DNA of 64,000 nt. Origin: Arcobacter sp. Lineage in GTDB: Bacteria > Campylobacterota > Campylobacteria > Campylobacterales > Arcobacteraceae. A model generated the notes under the pieces. It worked only from the letters and a program-made list of their open reading frames with translations, did no database searches and had not been told where the DNA came from. Positions 9,306 through 18,094 of the stretch are shown piece by piece. The DNA is taken from contig JAIFNA010000012.1 in assembly GCA_020048055.1 (NCBI GenBank), positions 1 through 64,000 on the forward strand, written 5' to 3'. Made by a program: the position numbers and the translations under genes. The first letter of the stretch is position 1, and the number at the start of each line of letters is the position of its first letter.

Positions 9306-10009
9306 TAATTTCTAAACTCCCTGTTTGTAAAATTTGCTTCTATTAATTTTTTGGTATAGCTATTTTTTGGATTTTCTAAAATCTCTTTTGTTTTCCCATC
9401 TTCACAAATATTTCCATTTTGCAAGATGAGTATATCTTCACACAGCTCTTTTACTGAATTTATATCATGTGTTACAAATAATATTTTAAAACCCAAACTT
9501 TCTTGTAGAGATTTTAAAAGATCCAAAATTACTTTTTTAGTTTTTGTATCAAGTGCTGTTGTTGGTTCATCAAGCAATACAATTTTTGGATTATTTTCCA
9601 GCGAAATCGCAATTACAACCCTTTGAAGTTGTCCTCCACTTAACTCCATTGGGAATTTTTCCAATGTATTTATATCAAGTCCAACAAGATTAAGTAGCTC
9701 AATTTGTCTCCAGTGCGGAGTATTAAATTGGTGTTTTATTTTGGTTAATGGCGATAAAGAGGTAAATGGGTTTTGCGGAACATAGCCGATATTTTTTTTC
9801 TCTTTGATATCAAAGTTTGTTTCATACTTTATCTCTAAAGTCAAGTTTGATGGGAGCATTCCGAGTATCGCCTTTAAACTTAGTGATTTTCCACTACCGC
9901 TCTCACCAATGAGCGCTAGCGAACTATGTATGTCAAATGAAATATCAACCAAAATATCGTTTTGATTTTTGATTTTTAGTGTTTTTATTTTCAAACTATT
10001 GTTTCCCAT
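9305..10009 (-). CDS. ABC transporter ATPase (peptide/nickel type), without adjacent permease
   Basis: 234 residues forming one ABC domain: Walker A GESGSGKSLS (about 36-45), a Q-loop in GYVPQNPFTSL, the signature LSGGQLQRV, Walker B KIVLLDEPTTALD and the switch histidine in FVTHD. The sequence resembles the DppD/OppD/NikD importer branch. No permease or binding protein lies nearby; it sits between gpmI and the PBP1A gene with one-base overlaps on both sides. Substrate and partners cannot be told from this window. Confidence 0.85.
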   Translation of the reverse strand: MGNNSLKIKTLKIKNQNDILVDISFDIHSSLALIGESGSGKSLSLKAILGMLPSNLTLEIKYETNFDIKEKKNIGYVPQNPFTSLSPLTKIKHQFNTPHWRQIELLNLVGLDINTLEKFPMELSGGQLQRVVIAISLENNPKIVLLDEPTTALDTKTKKVILDLLKSLQESLGFKILFVTHDINSVKELCEDILILQNGNICEDGKTKEILENPKNSYTKKLIEANFTNREFRN

Positions 10010-11490
10010 TAAAAAAGTGGTTCATCCATCTCTTTTGGAATTTCTAATCCCATAAGTTTTAAAACAGTTGGGGCTATATTATTTAAACCACCATTTTTGA
10101 TAGTCGTTACATTTGGAGCAATTACAAAACAAAATACATCACCAATAGTGTGATTTGTAAGGGTGTTTCCCTCATCGTCTCTCATCATTTCACAATTTCC
10201 ATGATCACTTGTAATTACAATATTGTAATCGTGTTCTTTTGCTTTTTTTATTATTAGTCCCAATTCGTAATCAACCGCTTCAACAGCTTTGATTCCAGCT
10301 TCGTAAACTCCAGTATGACCAACCATATCACCATTTGCAAAATTTACAACTATAAAATCTTCACCTTTTTCTATCCCATCACGGACAACTTCACCAACTT
10401 TGGGAGCTGACATTTCAGGTTGTAAATCATAAGTAGCTATTTTTGGACTAGGGATAACTGTTCTTGTTTCACCTTGAAGCATATCTTCTGATCCACCATT
10501 AAAAAAGAAAGTTACATGTGCATACTTTTCTGTTTCTGCTGTGTGGAGTTGAGTAAAGCCATTTTTGGAGATCACTTCACTAAGTGTATTTATAGGGTTT
10601 TCTTTTGGAAACATCACTGGCAAATGAAGGTTTTTGTCATACTCTGTAAGTGTTGCTATATTTATTTGTAAATTTTTTATTGGAAACTCCTTAAAAGTTT
10701 GTGTTCCAAATACAGTTGAAATCTCTCTAGCACGGTCACTTCTATAATTTGCAATAATCAATCCGTCTCCATTTTGAATTCCACTAAAAGTGCCAAATCT
10801 AGCAGGAGTTATAAACTCATCTAAAATATCTTTTTCATATTGTTTTTCAATATATTCAAGTGGTGAAGATTTTTCATTTGTGATATGTTCATTTGTCATA
10901 ACATCGTAAGTTAGCTTTATTCTATCCCAATTGTTATCTCTATCCATCGCATAGTATCTTCCACTAATTGTACCAATAGATATTTTTTCATCACAAATTT
11001 CTAAAATGAGGTTTAAGTATTTTTTAGCACTTTTTGGTGATACATCTCTACCATCGGTTATAAGATGTAAAATAACATTACCAGTGCTTTTTGTAGCTGA
11101 TATTTTCGCTAAAGCTATAATATGTTCAATTTGAGCATGAACTCCACCATCACTCATAAGTCCTAAAATGTGAGTATTATTTGAATTTTTGATAGTTTCA
11201 TTTAAGACTATGTTGTTTTTAAGGGTATCGTTTTTGATTTCAAGGTTTACCTTTACTAGGTCTTGATACAGTATTCTGCCACTTCCAATACTCATATGTC
11301 CAACCTCGCTATTGCCCATTTGCCCATCTGGAAGCCCTACAAATTCACCATAAGTTTTAATTAAACTATTTGGTATATTTTCAAACAGCCAATCGTAAGT
11401 TGGCTTATTGGCATTACAAAAAGCATTGAAATTTGATGATGGATTATCGCCTATCCCATCAGTTATTACAAGTATTGTTTTATGAGACAT
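10009..11490 (-). CDS. gpmI: 2,3-bisphosphoglycerate-independent phosphoglycerate mutase
   Basis: 493 residues, close to the family length of about 510. It interconverts 3- and 2-phosphoglycerate in glycolysis/gluconeogenesis using two Mn2+ ions. The catalytic serine lies in GQMGNSEVGHMSIGSG (about residue 62). Metal ligands occur in ITDGIGDN at the N-terminus and VITSDHGNCEMM near the C-terminus, with further ones in NFANGDMVGHTG. It is divergent from mraY, with promoters in the 67-base spacer, and is first of the gpmI-ABC-PBP1A unit. Confidence 0.95.
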   Translation of the reverse strand: MSHKTILVITDGIGDNPSSNFNAFCNANKPTYDWLFENIPNSLIKTYGEFVGLPDGQMGNSEVGHMSIGSGRILYQDLVKVNLEIKNDTLKNNIVLNETIKNSNNTHILGLMSDGGVHAQIEHIIALAKISATKSTGNVILHLITDGRDVSPKSAKKYLNLILEICDEKISIGTISGRYYAMDRDNNWDRIKLTYDVMTNEHITNEKSSPLEYIEKQYEKDILDEFITPARFGTFSGIQNGDGLIIANYRSDRAREISTVFGTQTFKEFPIKNLQINIATLTEYDKNLHLPVMFPKENPINTLSEVISKNGFTQLHTAETEKYAHVTFFFNGGSEDMLQGETRTVIPSPKIATYDLQPEMSAPKVGEVVRDGIEKGEDFIVVNFANGDMVGHTGVYEAGIKAVEAVDYELGLIIKKAKEHDYNIVITSDHGNCEMMRDDEGNTLTNHTIGDVFCFVIAPNVTTIKNGGLNNIAPTVLKLMGLEIPKEMDEPLF

Positions 11491-11517
11491 TTTAAACCTT
11501 TTTGAATAATCTTTTTG

Positions 11518-11523
11518 TATAAT
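11518..11523 (+). promoter_or_regulatory. -10 element for mraY-murD
   Basis: A consensus TATAAT stands 34 bases before the mraY start in the spacer between gpmI and mraY. A T-rich stretch lies upstream instead of a clear -35 box, which is usual for Campylobacterota sigma-70 promoters. Confidence 0.55.
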
Positions 11524-11557
11524 TAGCTCTCATTTTACAATAAAGAGGCTTTATAAA

Positions 11558-12619
11558 TTGTTTTACTGGTTTTACAAAAATTTAGATGTTAATATCTTAC
11601 AATACACAACTGTTCGTGCAGGATTTGCCTTTTTTATAGGCTTTTTATTTACTATCTATTTTATGCCAAAATTTATCAAATGGGCAAAAAAAAGAAAAGC
11701 AAGTCAGCCGATTTATGAATACGCTCCTGAAACTCACAGGGTAAAAGTTGGTACACCAACAATGGGTGGAGTTGTTTTTGTAGCCGGTACATTATTAGCA
11801 ACACTACTTAGTGCAAAACTAAATAATCCTTATGTTGTTGGTGCTATTTTGGCTATCGGAGCATTTTGTGCAATTGGTATCAAGGATGATATCGCAAAAA
11901 TAACTGCAAATAAAAATGACTCAGGACTTACACCAAAAGGGAAAATGATTTTGCAAGTTATTTCATCATTTGCTGTTGTTGGAGTCCTTTTTTATGCTAA
12001 TCATTCAACAACATTATTTTTACCATTTTATAAAATGCCAGTTTTTGATATGGGATTTTATGCGATAATTTTTTGGGTTTTAGTTATGGTTGCAACTACA
12101 AATGCGGTTAATTTAACCGATGGACTTGATGGATTAGCAACAGTTCCTTCGATAATTGCTTTTTTTACACTTTCTGTTATTGTTTATGTTACCGGGCATC
12201 TTGTTTTTAGTAACTATCTTCTGATGCCACATATTGATACCGTTGGTGAATTATCTGTTGTTGGGGCAGCATTTATTGGAAGTTTAATCGCTTTTTTATG
12301 GTTTAACTCACACCCTGCGCAAGTTTTTATGGGAGATAGCGGAAGTTTGGCAATGGGTGGATTTATGGGGTATTTGGCAATTGTTGGGAAAAGTGAAGTG
12401 TTACTTATATTGATTGGATTGATTTTTGTCATTGAAGCATTTTCTGTAATTTTACAAGTTGGAAGTTACAAATATAGACAAAAGAGGGTGTTTTTAATGG
12501 CGCCAATCCACCACCATTTTGAGAAAAAAGGTTGGCATGAAAATAAGATAATTATCAGATTTTGGATAATCGCATTTATGGCGAATCTCCTTGCAATCTT
12601 GAGTTTAAAAATCAGATAA
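11558..12619 (+). CDS. mraY: phospho-N-acetylmuramoyl-pentapeptide-transferase
   Basis: 353 residues, about ten membrane helices. It transfers phospho-MurNAc-pentapeptide to undecaprenyl phosphate, forming lipid I at the cytoplasmic membrane. Diagnostic motifs are GVVFVAGT, the aspartate pair in GIKDDIAK, NLTDGLDGLA (about residue 186), FMGDSGSLA and the APIHHHFEKKGW loop. The start is TTG at 11558 with AGAGG nine bases before it; no better start is seen. murD follows 13 bases downstream, so lipid-linked precursor synthesis is coordinated. Confidence 0.95.
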   Translation: MFYWFYKNLDVNILQYTTVRAGFAFFIGFLFTIYFMPKFIKWAKKRKASQPIYEYAPETHRVKVGTPTMGGVVFVAGTLLATLLSAKLNNPYVVGAILAIGAFCAIGIKDDIAKITANKNDSGLTPKGKMILQVISSFAVVGVLFYANHSTTLFLPFYKMPVFDMGFYAIIFWVLVMVATTNAVNLTDGLDGLATVPSIIAFFTLSVIVYVTGHLVFSNYLLMPHIDTVGELSVVGAAFIGSLIAFLWFNSHPAQVFMGDSGSLAMGGFMGYLAIVGKSEVLLILIGLIFVIEAFSVILQVGSYKYRQKRVFLMAPIHHHFEKKGWHENKIIIRFWIIAFMANLLAILSLKIR

Positions 12620-12632
12620 ACAAAGGAGACTT

Positions 12633-13784
12633 GTGAGAATACTTGGAAAAGGGAAAACAGCTCTAGCTATAAAAGATGTTTTTAGTGATGCTTTACTTTA
12701 TGATGACAATGACTGTGAAAGTTTTGACTTTGATAGCGATGAACTTACAGTTGTAAGTCCAGGGATTCCTCCATACAATTTGTTGGTGCAAAATAGTAAA
12801 AATTTAATTAGTGAGTATGATTTGCTTTGCAAAGATGCTCCTTATACTATTTGGATAAGTGGTACAAATGGAAAAACAACAACAACTGCAATGATGGAGC
12901 ATATTTTAAAATACAAAAATGCAATAAGCGGTGGAAATATTGGTGTGCCACTTGCTAAAATGGATAAAACAAAAAGTATCTGGATACTTGAAACATCATC
13001 ATTTACGATTCACTATACAAAATATGCAAAACCAAATATTTATGTTTTGTTGCCAATAACTGAGGATCATACAAGTTGGCATGGAAGTTTTGCGGAGTAC
13101 GAAAATAGCAAATTAAAAGCTATGGATAATCTAAAAGAGGGTGAAGTTGCCATTATCCCTGCAAAATACAAAGATTATCCAACAAATGGCTTTAAAATTT
13201 GTTATGAAAATTCACAAGATTTAGCAAAACATTTTGGGATTGATACTTCAAAAATTGTATTCAAAGAGCCATTTTTGATGGATGCATTACTTGCTATGGC
13301 AGTTGATAAAATCCTTTTTGATAATATAGACTATGAAAAAATAAATAGCTTTATCCAAGACCCACATAAAATGGAGGAGTTTAGAGATAAAGAAAATCGA
13401 CTTTGGGTTGATGATAGTAAAGCAACAAATTTTGATGCAACACTTCAAGCAATCAATAGATACAAAGATGAAAAAATCCATATTATTTTAGGTGGGGATG
13501 ATAAGGGTGTTGATCTTAGCCCACTTTTTAGTGAGTTTTATAAATACAATCTTGAGATATATTCAATTGGTACGAATTGTGAGAAACTTAGTGAATTATC
13601 TTTGGAGTACAAAAATATTTGCCATAAATGTTATACGCTTGATAAGGCTGTTGAAAATATAAAAAGTAATATGAGGGGTAAAAATGAAGTTGCACTTTTA
13701 TCACCAGCTGCTGCTTCGCTTGATCAATTTTCATCATACAAAGAGAGAGGGGAGAAATTTAAAGAGTTTGTTTTAAAAAACTAA
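12633..13784 (+). CDS. murD: UDP-N-acetylmuramoylalanine--D-glutamate ligase
   Basis: 383 residues, shorter than the E. coli enzyme (about 438), mostly through a trimmed N-terminal domain. It adds D-glutamate to UDP-MurNAc-L-Ala. The Mur-ligase ATP site GTNGKTTTT lies at about residue 78. Others visible are LETSSFTIHY, ITEDHTSWHG and the C-terminal domain LWVDDSKATNFDAT, ILGGDDKG and LLSPAAASLDQFSSYKERG. The start is GTG at 12633 with AAGGAG 5 bases before. It ends 21 bases from the convergent mscL gene. Confidence 0.94.
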   Translation: MRILGKGKTALAIKDVFSDALLYDDNDCESFDFDSDELTVVSPGIPPYNLLVQNSKNLISEYDLLCKDAPYTIWISGTNGKTTTTAMMEHILKYKNAISGGNIGVPLAKMDKTKSIWILETSSFTIHYTKYAKPNIYVLLPITEDHTSWHGSFAEYENSKLKAMDNLKEGEVAIIPAKYKDYPTNGFKICYENSQDLAKHFGIDTSKIVFKEPFLMDALLAMAVDKILFDNIDYEKINSFIQDPHKMEEFRDKENRLWVDDSKATNFDATLQAINRYKDEKIHIILGGDDKGVDLSPLFSEFYKYNLEIYSIGTNCEKLSELSLEYKNICHKCYTLDKAVENIKSNMRGKNEVALLSPAAASLDQFSSYKERGEKFKEFVLKN

Positions 13785-13805
13785 CTCCTTTTGATTTTTT
13801 CTTTT

Positions 13806-14243
13806 TTAAACTGCACTATTTCCACAATACCCACATTTTTTTGCTGCTAACGGTATCTCCATAGCACAATCCTCACAAATTTTTGTAGTTGGTTCAATTT
13901 GGGCTACAACTTCCTCTTTTTTTAGTTTGTTGTAAGATTTTATAAACATAAACATCACAAAACCTAAAATAATAAACGAAATAGTATCATTAACGAACAA
14001 TCCAAGTTTAATAGCAGGTGCTCCAGCTTTTGTAAGCTCACTAAGTGTCGCATAACTATTTCCATCAAGTGCAATAAAAAGTTGTGAAAAATCAACTCCA
14101 CCCATCAATAAACCAACAGGGGGCATAATTACATTTTCAACCAATGACTTTACAACTGTTGCAAACGCTGCACCAAAAATAAAACCAACTGCCATATCAA
14201 CTACATTTCCTTTTATAAGAAAATCTCTAAACTCTTTTAACAT
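13806..14243 (-). CDS. mscL: large-conductance mechanosensitive channel with C-terminal zinc-ribbon-like tail
   Basis: 145 residues. The channel opens under membrane tension to release solutes during osmotic downshock. The N-terminal FRDFLIKGNVVDMAVGFIFG and VVKSLVENVIMPPVGLLMGG are characteristic, followed by TM2 (about 85-105). The C-terminal helix bundle is replaced or extended by a segment with CxxC pairs (ICEDCAMEIP...KCGYCGNS, about 124-142), a zinc-ribbon-like knuckle that E. coli MscL lacks. Zinc binding is inferred from the cysteine spacing. Confidence 0.93.
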   Translation of the reverse strand: MLKEFRDFLIKGNVVDMAVGFIFGAAFATVVKSLVENVIMPPVGLLMGGVDFSQLFIALDGNSYATLSELTKAGAPAIKLGLFVNDTISFIILGFVMFMFIKSYNKLKKEEVVAQIEPTTKICEDCAMEIPLAAKKCGYCGNSAV

Positions 14244-14349
14244 CTAAACTCCTTTTCTATTTTAAAAGAAATTATCTTAGTTGATTTTCTCTTGAAATAT
14301 ACTAAAAGTGTAATGTGAATTAAAAAATCAATTATTTTTTGCGACACTT

Positions 14350-14907
14350 TTATGTTGTTTGAGCCCTTCTTAGCTCCTCAAATTTCTCTTTTGTAGCTTC
14401 TAGGGTCAAAGTTACCAGATTGTCAAAATTTTTATTGATGATTTTTATTTTGTGTTGATTTAGAAGGTATTCAAGTTTTGATAAATCCCCGTAAGTTGTC
14501 GTTGTCGTTATCATTTCTAGTTTTTCATAGATGGTAAATTCACTTACACTTATTACTGAATTTACAGAGTCGCTATAAGCCTTTACGAGTCCACCAGTTC
14601 CAAGCATCGTTCCGCCAAAATATCTAACAATAACAACCCCACTATTGATTATTTCGGCTCCACTTAAAACTTTTAGAGTTGGTCGTCCACTTGTCCCTTT
14701 GGGTTCACCATCATCACTAGAGTTTTCTACAATTTGTCCAAATTTATTTAGGTATCGGTAGGCATAAACAAAATGTCTAGCTTTTGGATGTTCTTCTTTA
14801 AGTCTTGCTATCATAGAAATAAACTCATCATAAGGGCAAAGATGTGCTATGAATTTTGACTTTTTCACTTCAATTGTTGAGCTAACCTCTTTTTCTATAA
14901 ACTTCAA
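14350..14907 (-). CDS. YigZ/IMPACT family protein
   Basis: 185 residues. The UPF0029/IMPACT domain shows VKKSKFIAHL near the N-terminus, HFVYAYR, SDDGEPKGTSGRPTL and VVIVRYFGGTMLGTGGLVKAY. This family includes E. coli YigZ and eukaryotic IMPACT, a GCN1-binding translation regulator; the bacterial role is not settled. The C-terminal ferredoxin-like domain seems somewhat short. It is divergent from tlyA with only 14 bases between, so regulatory sites must overlap the coding ends. Confidence 0.88.
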   Translation of the reverse strand: MKFIEKEVSSTIEVKKSKFIAHLCPYDEFISMIARLKEEHPKARHFVYAYRYLNKFGQIVENSSDDGEPKGTSGRPTLKVLSGAEIINSGVVIVRYFGGTMLGTGGLVKAYSDSVNSVISVSEFTIYEKLEMITTTTTYGDLSKLEYLLNQHKIKIINKNFDNLVTLTLEATKEKFEELRRAQTT

Positions 14908-14921
14908 CTATAATTCCCCTT

Positions 14922-15629
14922 ATGAGATTAGATATACACTTAACCAACCATCCCCAAATCCAAAGTCGCTCAAAAGCAAGTGAGCTTATTAGAAATAAAA
15001 AAATAAAAGTTGATGGTGTAATTGTAACCAAAACATCGTTTAACTATGAAGATGGTATGGAGATTGAGATTTTACAAGATGAATTTTTTGTTAGTCGTGC
15101 TGCATATAAACTTAAATATTTTTTATTTGAAATTGATGTAGAACTTAACGGGAAAAATGCACTTGATATAGGAAGTAGTACAGGTGGATTTACACAAATA
15201 CTTTTAAAAAATGATATTTCGTCTGTTGTTTGTGTCGATGTTGGGACAAACCAACTTCACGAAACAATAAGAGATGACAAAAGAATAACTGTTTTTGAAC
15301 AAACTGATATAAGAAATTTTAAACCAAATACAACTTACGATGTGGTTACTTGTGATGTTTCATTTATTAGTATTTTAAATATCTTAGAAGATATAGCTAC
15401 CTTGGCAAAAAAAGATGTGATAATACTTTTCAAACCACAATATGAAGTAGGACAAAGTGTTAAACGAAATAGCAATGGTGTAGTCCAAGACCCACTAGCA
15501 ATTCGTGTTGCAAGAGATAGATTTATAAGTGAGGCTTTTAAATTAGGGCTTAATTTGGTTCATTCAAGTCTTAGTAAAGTAGCTGGTAAAGAGGGTAATA
15601 TTGAAGAGTTGTTTTACTTTAAAAAGTAA
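14922..15629 (+). CDS. tlyA: TlyA family rRNA 2'-O-methyltransferase / putative hemolysin
   Basis: 235 residues. An N-terminal S4 RNA-binding domain (RLDIHLTNHPQIQSRSKASE...) is followed by an FtsJ-like SAM methyltransferase fold with ALDIGSSTGGFTQILL (about 76-91) and a catalytic-region FKPQYEVG. In mycobacteria and Campylobacter the enzyme methylates ribosomal RNA and affects capreomycin susceptibility; the hemolysin name is historical. Its 3' end overlaps ribF by 29 bases, so the two are probably translationally coupled. Confidence 0.92.
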   Translation: MRLDIHLTNHPQIQSRSKASELIRNKKIKVDGVIVTKTSFNYEDGMEIEILQDEFFVSRAAYKLKYFLFEIDVELNGKNALDIGSSTGGFTQILLKNDISSVVCVDVGTNQLHETIRDDKRITVFEQTDIRNFKPNTTYDVVTCDVSFISILNILEDIATLAKKDVIILFKPQYEVGQSVKRNSNGVVQDPLAIRVARDRFISEAFKLGLNLVHSSLSKVAGKEGNIEELFYFKK

Positions 15630-16431
15630 TATTACAAGTATCGCAATCGGTGGTTTTGATGGTATGCATATCGCCCATCAAGAACTTTTTAAAAGGCTTG
15701 ATAGTAATGGTGGAATAGTTGTAATTGAGACAGGTTATGCAAATCTTACCCCTAAAACTTATAGAGCAATATATACAACTTTTCCACTTTTTTATTATCC
15801 ACTTGATTCAATCAAACACCTTTCCCCAAAACAATTTGTGATACTTTTAAAAGAAGAATTTCCAAATTTAAAAAAAATAGTTGTTGGATTTGATTTTAAA
15901 TTTGGCGTCAATGCTAGTGGTTCAATAGAGTTTTTGACTTCATTTTTTGATGGTGATGTTGAAGTTGTAAGTGAGTTTTTTTGTGATGACACAGCAGTGC
16001 ATAGTAGGATTATAAGGGATTTTATAAGTACAAACAATATCAAAAAAGCAAACCAATTTTTAGGTAAAAGCTACACAATAAGAGGAGACGTCATCACTGG
16101 ACAAGGGATAGGGAAAAAACAATTTGTCCCAACTATAAATATCGAATGTGAAAATTTTTTACTTCCAAGTGACGGTATTTATGCAACTTACTCAATCTTA
16201 AATGGGAAAAAATATGAAAGTGTAAGTTTTTTGGGACATAGAGTTTCAACTGATGGAAAATTTGCAATAGAAACCCATTTGATTGGGAAAGATATAAGTG
16301 AGCTACCAAATAAAATCGATATTGAATTTATAGATAAAATAAGGGAAAATAAAAAATATGATGACGTTACTGAACTTAAAAATCAGATATTAGCTGATAT
16401 TGAAGTTGCTAAAGAGATTTTGGGATTTTAA
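15601..16431 (+). CDS. ribF: bifunctional riboflavin kinase / FAD synthetase
   Basis: 276 residues, slightly shorter than typical RibF (about 310). It makes FMN and FAD from riboflavin. The adenylyltransferase domain shows IAIGGFDGMHIAHQELF and VVGFDFKFGVNASG. The kinase domain has GDVITGQGIGKKQFVPTINI and ends with an LKNQILADIEVAKE helix. The start is a TTG at 15601 within tlyA, preceded by GAGGG; no ATG lies between it and the first conserved motif. A non-ATG start a few codons further in is also possible. Confidence 0.92.
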   Translation: MKSCFTLKSNITSIAIGGFDGMHIAHQELFKRLDSNGGIVVIETGYANLTPKTYRAIYTTFPLFYYPLDSIKHLSPKQFVILLKEEFPNLKKIVVGFDFKFGVNASGSIEFLTSFFDGDVEVVSEFFCDDTAVHSRIIRDFISTNNIKKANQFLGKSYTIRGDVITGQGIGKKQFVPTINIECENFLLPSDGIYATYSILNGKKYESVSFLGHRVSTDGKFAIETHLIGKDISELPNKIDIEFIDKIRENKKYDDVTELKNQILADIEVAKEILGF

Positions 16432-16495
16432 CTTCCTTAAACACTCATCGCGGATGACTTTGTAGTATGGTTTTTAGTTACTTATTGGTAAGCAA

Positions 16496-16687
16496 TAGCT
16501 CGACAATGTAAGGAAAAGTCACCTCTTTTTCAGGTATTATGTTTTTATTAAATTACATATCTATCGAAAATCATTTTATTTTGATAGAAAAATGATTCGT
16601 TATATGAGATATAAAAAATACACAATAATTTATGAAATAAATCTTGAAAAGAACACAATAGATATCTTAAATATATTTAAAAAATAA
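16496..16687 (+). pseudogene. remnant of a RelE/ParE-type toxin gene
   Basis: Within the 262-base gap between ribF and ogt, a short frame (ATG at 16592, stop 16685-16687) encodes MIRYMRYKKYTIIYEI plus a further 15 residues. It matches the usual C-terminal strand pattern of RelE/ParE toxins (YKxYRIIYEI...ILRIF). The same frame is open back to a TAG at 16496, but that part shows no convincing toxin N-terminus, and no antitoxin gene is seen. It also contains a 9-bp stem (16569-16577 with 16589-16597). I read it as a decayed fragment, not a working toxin. Nothing else is evident in the gap. Confidence 0.4.
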
Positions 16688-16693
16688 GCCAAA

Positions 16694-17179
16694 ATGATTA
16701 GCAAAAACACTCAAATATTTCAAACCATAATCAAAAGCCCAACAGGAGATCTTCTGGCACAAGCTACCAGTGAAGCGCTTTTTTCCATTGCATTTCTTGA
16801 TGAGACTTCACAAATAATTGGCAATGAAAACGATATTTTACAAGAGACAAAAAAGCAACTCGATGGTTACTTTTTTGGGTTAAGAACAAAGTTTGATTTA
16901 CCAATCTATCTTGTTGGTACACCTTTTCAAAAGAGTGTTTGGGAAACTTTGAGTGATATAAAATTTGGAACAACAATCTCCTATAAAGAGGAAGCAAAAC
17001 TTTTAAAAAATCCAAAAGCTTACAGAGCAGTAGCAAATGCAAATGGTAAAAATCCAATCCCCATAATAATACCATGCCACCGTGTTATAGCAAGTGATGG
17101 GAAAATTGGTGGATATAGCGGTGGGATTTGGAGAAAAGAGTTTTTGCTTCGGCTAGAAAATAGTAAACACATAAAATAA
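16694..17179 (+). CDS. ogt: methylated-DNA--protein-cysteine methyltransferase
   Basis: 161 residues. A suicide enzyme that removes methyl groups from O6-methylguanine onto its own cysteine. The active site IIPCHRVIAS (Cys about 128) and KIGGYSGGIWRKEFLLRLE are intact, and FQKSVWETLSDIKFGTTISY is the DNA-binding part. The ribosome site is weak. It ends before an 18-bp AT palindrome (17181-17198) and a separate promoter for prmA, so it seems to be its own unit. Confidence 0.94.
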   Translation: MISKNTQIFQTIIKSPTGDLLAQATSEALFSIAFLDETSQIIGNENDILQETKKQLDGYFFGLRTKFDLPIYLVGTPFQKSVWETLSDIKFGTTISYKEEAKLLKNPKAYRAVANANGKNPIPIIIPCHRVIASDGKIGGYSGGIWRKEFLLRLENSKHIK

Positions 17180-17180
17180 T

Positions 17181-17198
17181 CAAATAAAATTTTATTTG
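17181..17198. terminator. 18-bp AT-only-core palindrome after ogt
   Basis: CAAATAAAATTTTATTTG, a perfect palindrome two bases after the ogt stop codon. It could fold as a weak terminator stem or be a protein-binding site. It has no following T run. Confidence 0.3.
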
Positions 17199-17221
17199 TC
17201 AAGCGATAAGCCTTTTTTGGG

Positions 17222-17227
17222 TATAAT
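17222..17227 (+). promoter_or_regulatory. -10 element for the prmA-ftsH-psd-like-dbpA unit
   Basis: TATAAT preceded by a T-rich stretch and GGG, 36 bases before the prmA start codon. This suggests transcription of the four overlapping genes begins here. Confidence 0.55.
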
Positions 17228-17263
17228 CTAACCTATTTTAGAAACTAAAATTAAGGATAAAAT

Positions 17264-18094
17264 TTGAATGAATATTACTATGAACTTAAAATAACACCAA
17301 ATAAATATTATGAATTGTATTTAGATTTGATTATGAGCCTTAGTGAAGATGCCATAGAGGAGCTTGATGAGACTATCATAATAAGAAGCGAAGATGAACT
17401 TGATGATGTTCTTCTTGGTGTAAACTACTTCACAAATGAACTCCAAACTACACTTGATAGTGAGATTGTTTGTCTTACTTCTTTGGAAAAAATAGAAAAC
17501 CAAAATTGGATTCAAAAATACAAAGATAGTATTGAACCTGTTGTTTGCGGTAAATTTTATATCCATCCTAGTTGGTATGAGCCAAAAATTGATAAAGTAA
17601 ATATCTTAATCGACCCAGCTTTGGCATTTGGAAGTGGACATCACGAAACTACAAGTAGTTGCCTTGATGCTATAAGCTCTTATGTAGAAAGTGGAGATAG
17701 CTTAATTGATGTTGGTGCAGGAAGTGGTATATTATCTATCGCTGCGTCTAAACTTGGTGCGATTTGTGATTTGTGTGACACCGACCCACAAGCTACTGAA
17801 AATGCAATTATAAATTTCACTTCAAATGGAGTGATACCAAATAAAGTTTGGACGGGAAGTGCTACACAATCGAGCCAAAAGTACGATTTTGTAGTTGCAA
17901 ATATAGTCGCAGATGTCCTTATAATGATAAACAGAGACTTAAAAAAAGTTTTAAAAGATAACGGTACACTTATACTTTCAGGGATACTTGAAAACTATGA
18001 AGATAAGGTTCTCAAAAAATTTGAAGAATTTGAAATTTTAGAAAAAATAGCAAAAAATGAGTGGCGAACACTTATTTTAAGAAGGAAAAAATAA
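17264..18094 (+). CDS. prmA: ribosomal protein L11 methyltransferase
   Basis: 276 residues. It trimethylates lysines and the N-terminus of ribosomal protein L11 using SAM. Visible motifs are the SAM site LIDVGAGSGILSIAASKLGA (about 145-164), the upstream LIDPALAFGSGHHETT and VVANIVADVL. The start is TTG at 17264 with AAGGA six bases before; a nearby ATG at 17269 is in another frame. The stop overlaps the ftsH start by one base (TAATG). The prmA-ftsH order is conserved in Campylobacterota. Confidence 0.93.
   Translation: MNEYYYELKITPNKYYELYLDLIMSLSEDAIEELDETIIIRSEDELDDVLLGVNYFTNELQTTLDSEIVCLTSLEKIENQNWIQKYKDSIEPVVCGKFYIHPSWYEPKIDKVNILIDPALAFGSGHHETTSSCLDAISSYVESGDSLIDVGAGSGILSIAASKLGAICDLCDTDPQATENAIINFTSNGVIPNKVWTGSATQSSQKYDFVVANIVADVLIMINRDLKKVLKDNGTLILSGILENYEDKVLKKFEEFEILEKIAKNEWRTLILRRKK

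Noticed and set aside
18061-18093. GTG at 18061 as the ftsH start
   Set aside because: It lies within prmA without a ribosome site; ATG 18094 has GAAGGA at good spacing and fits the TAATG overlap.
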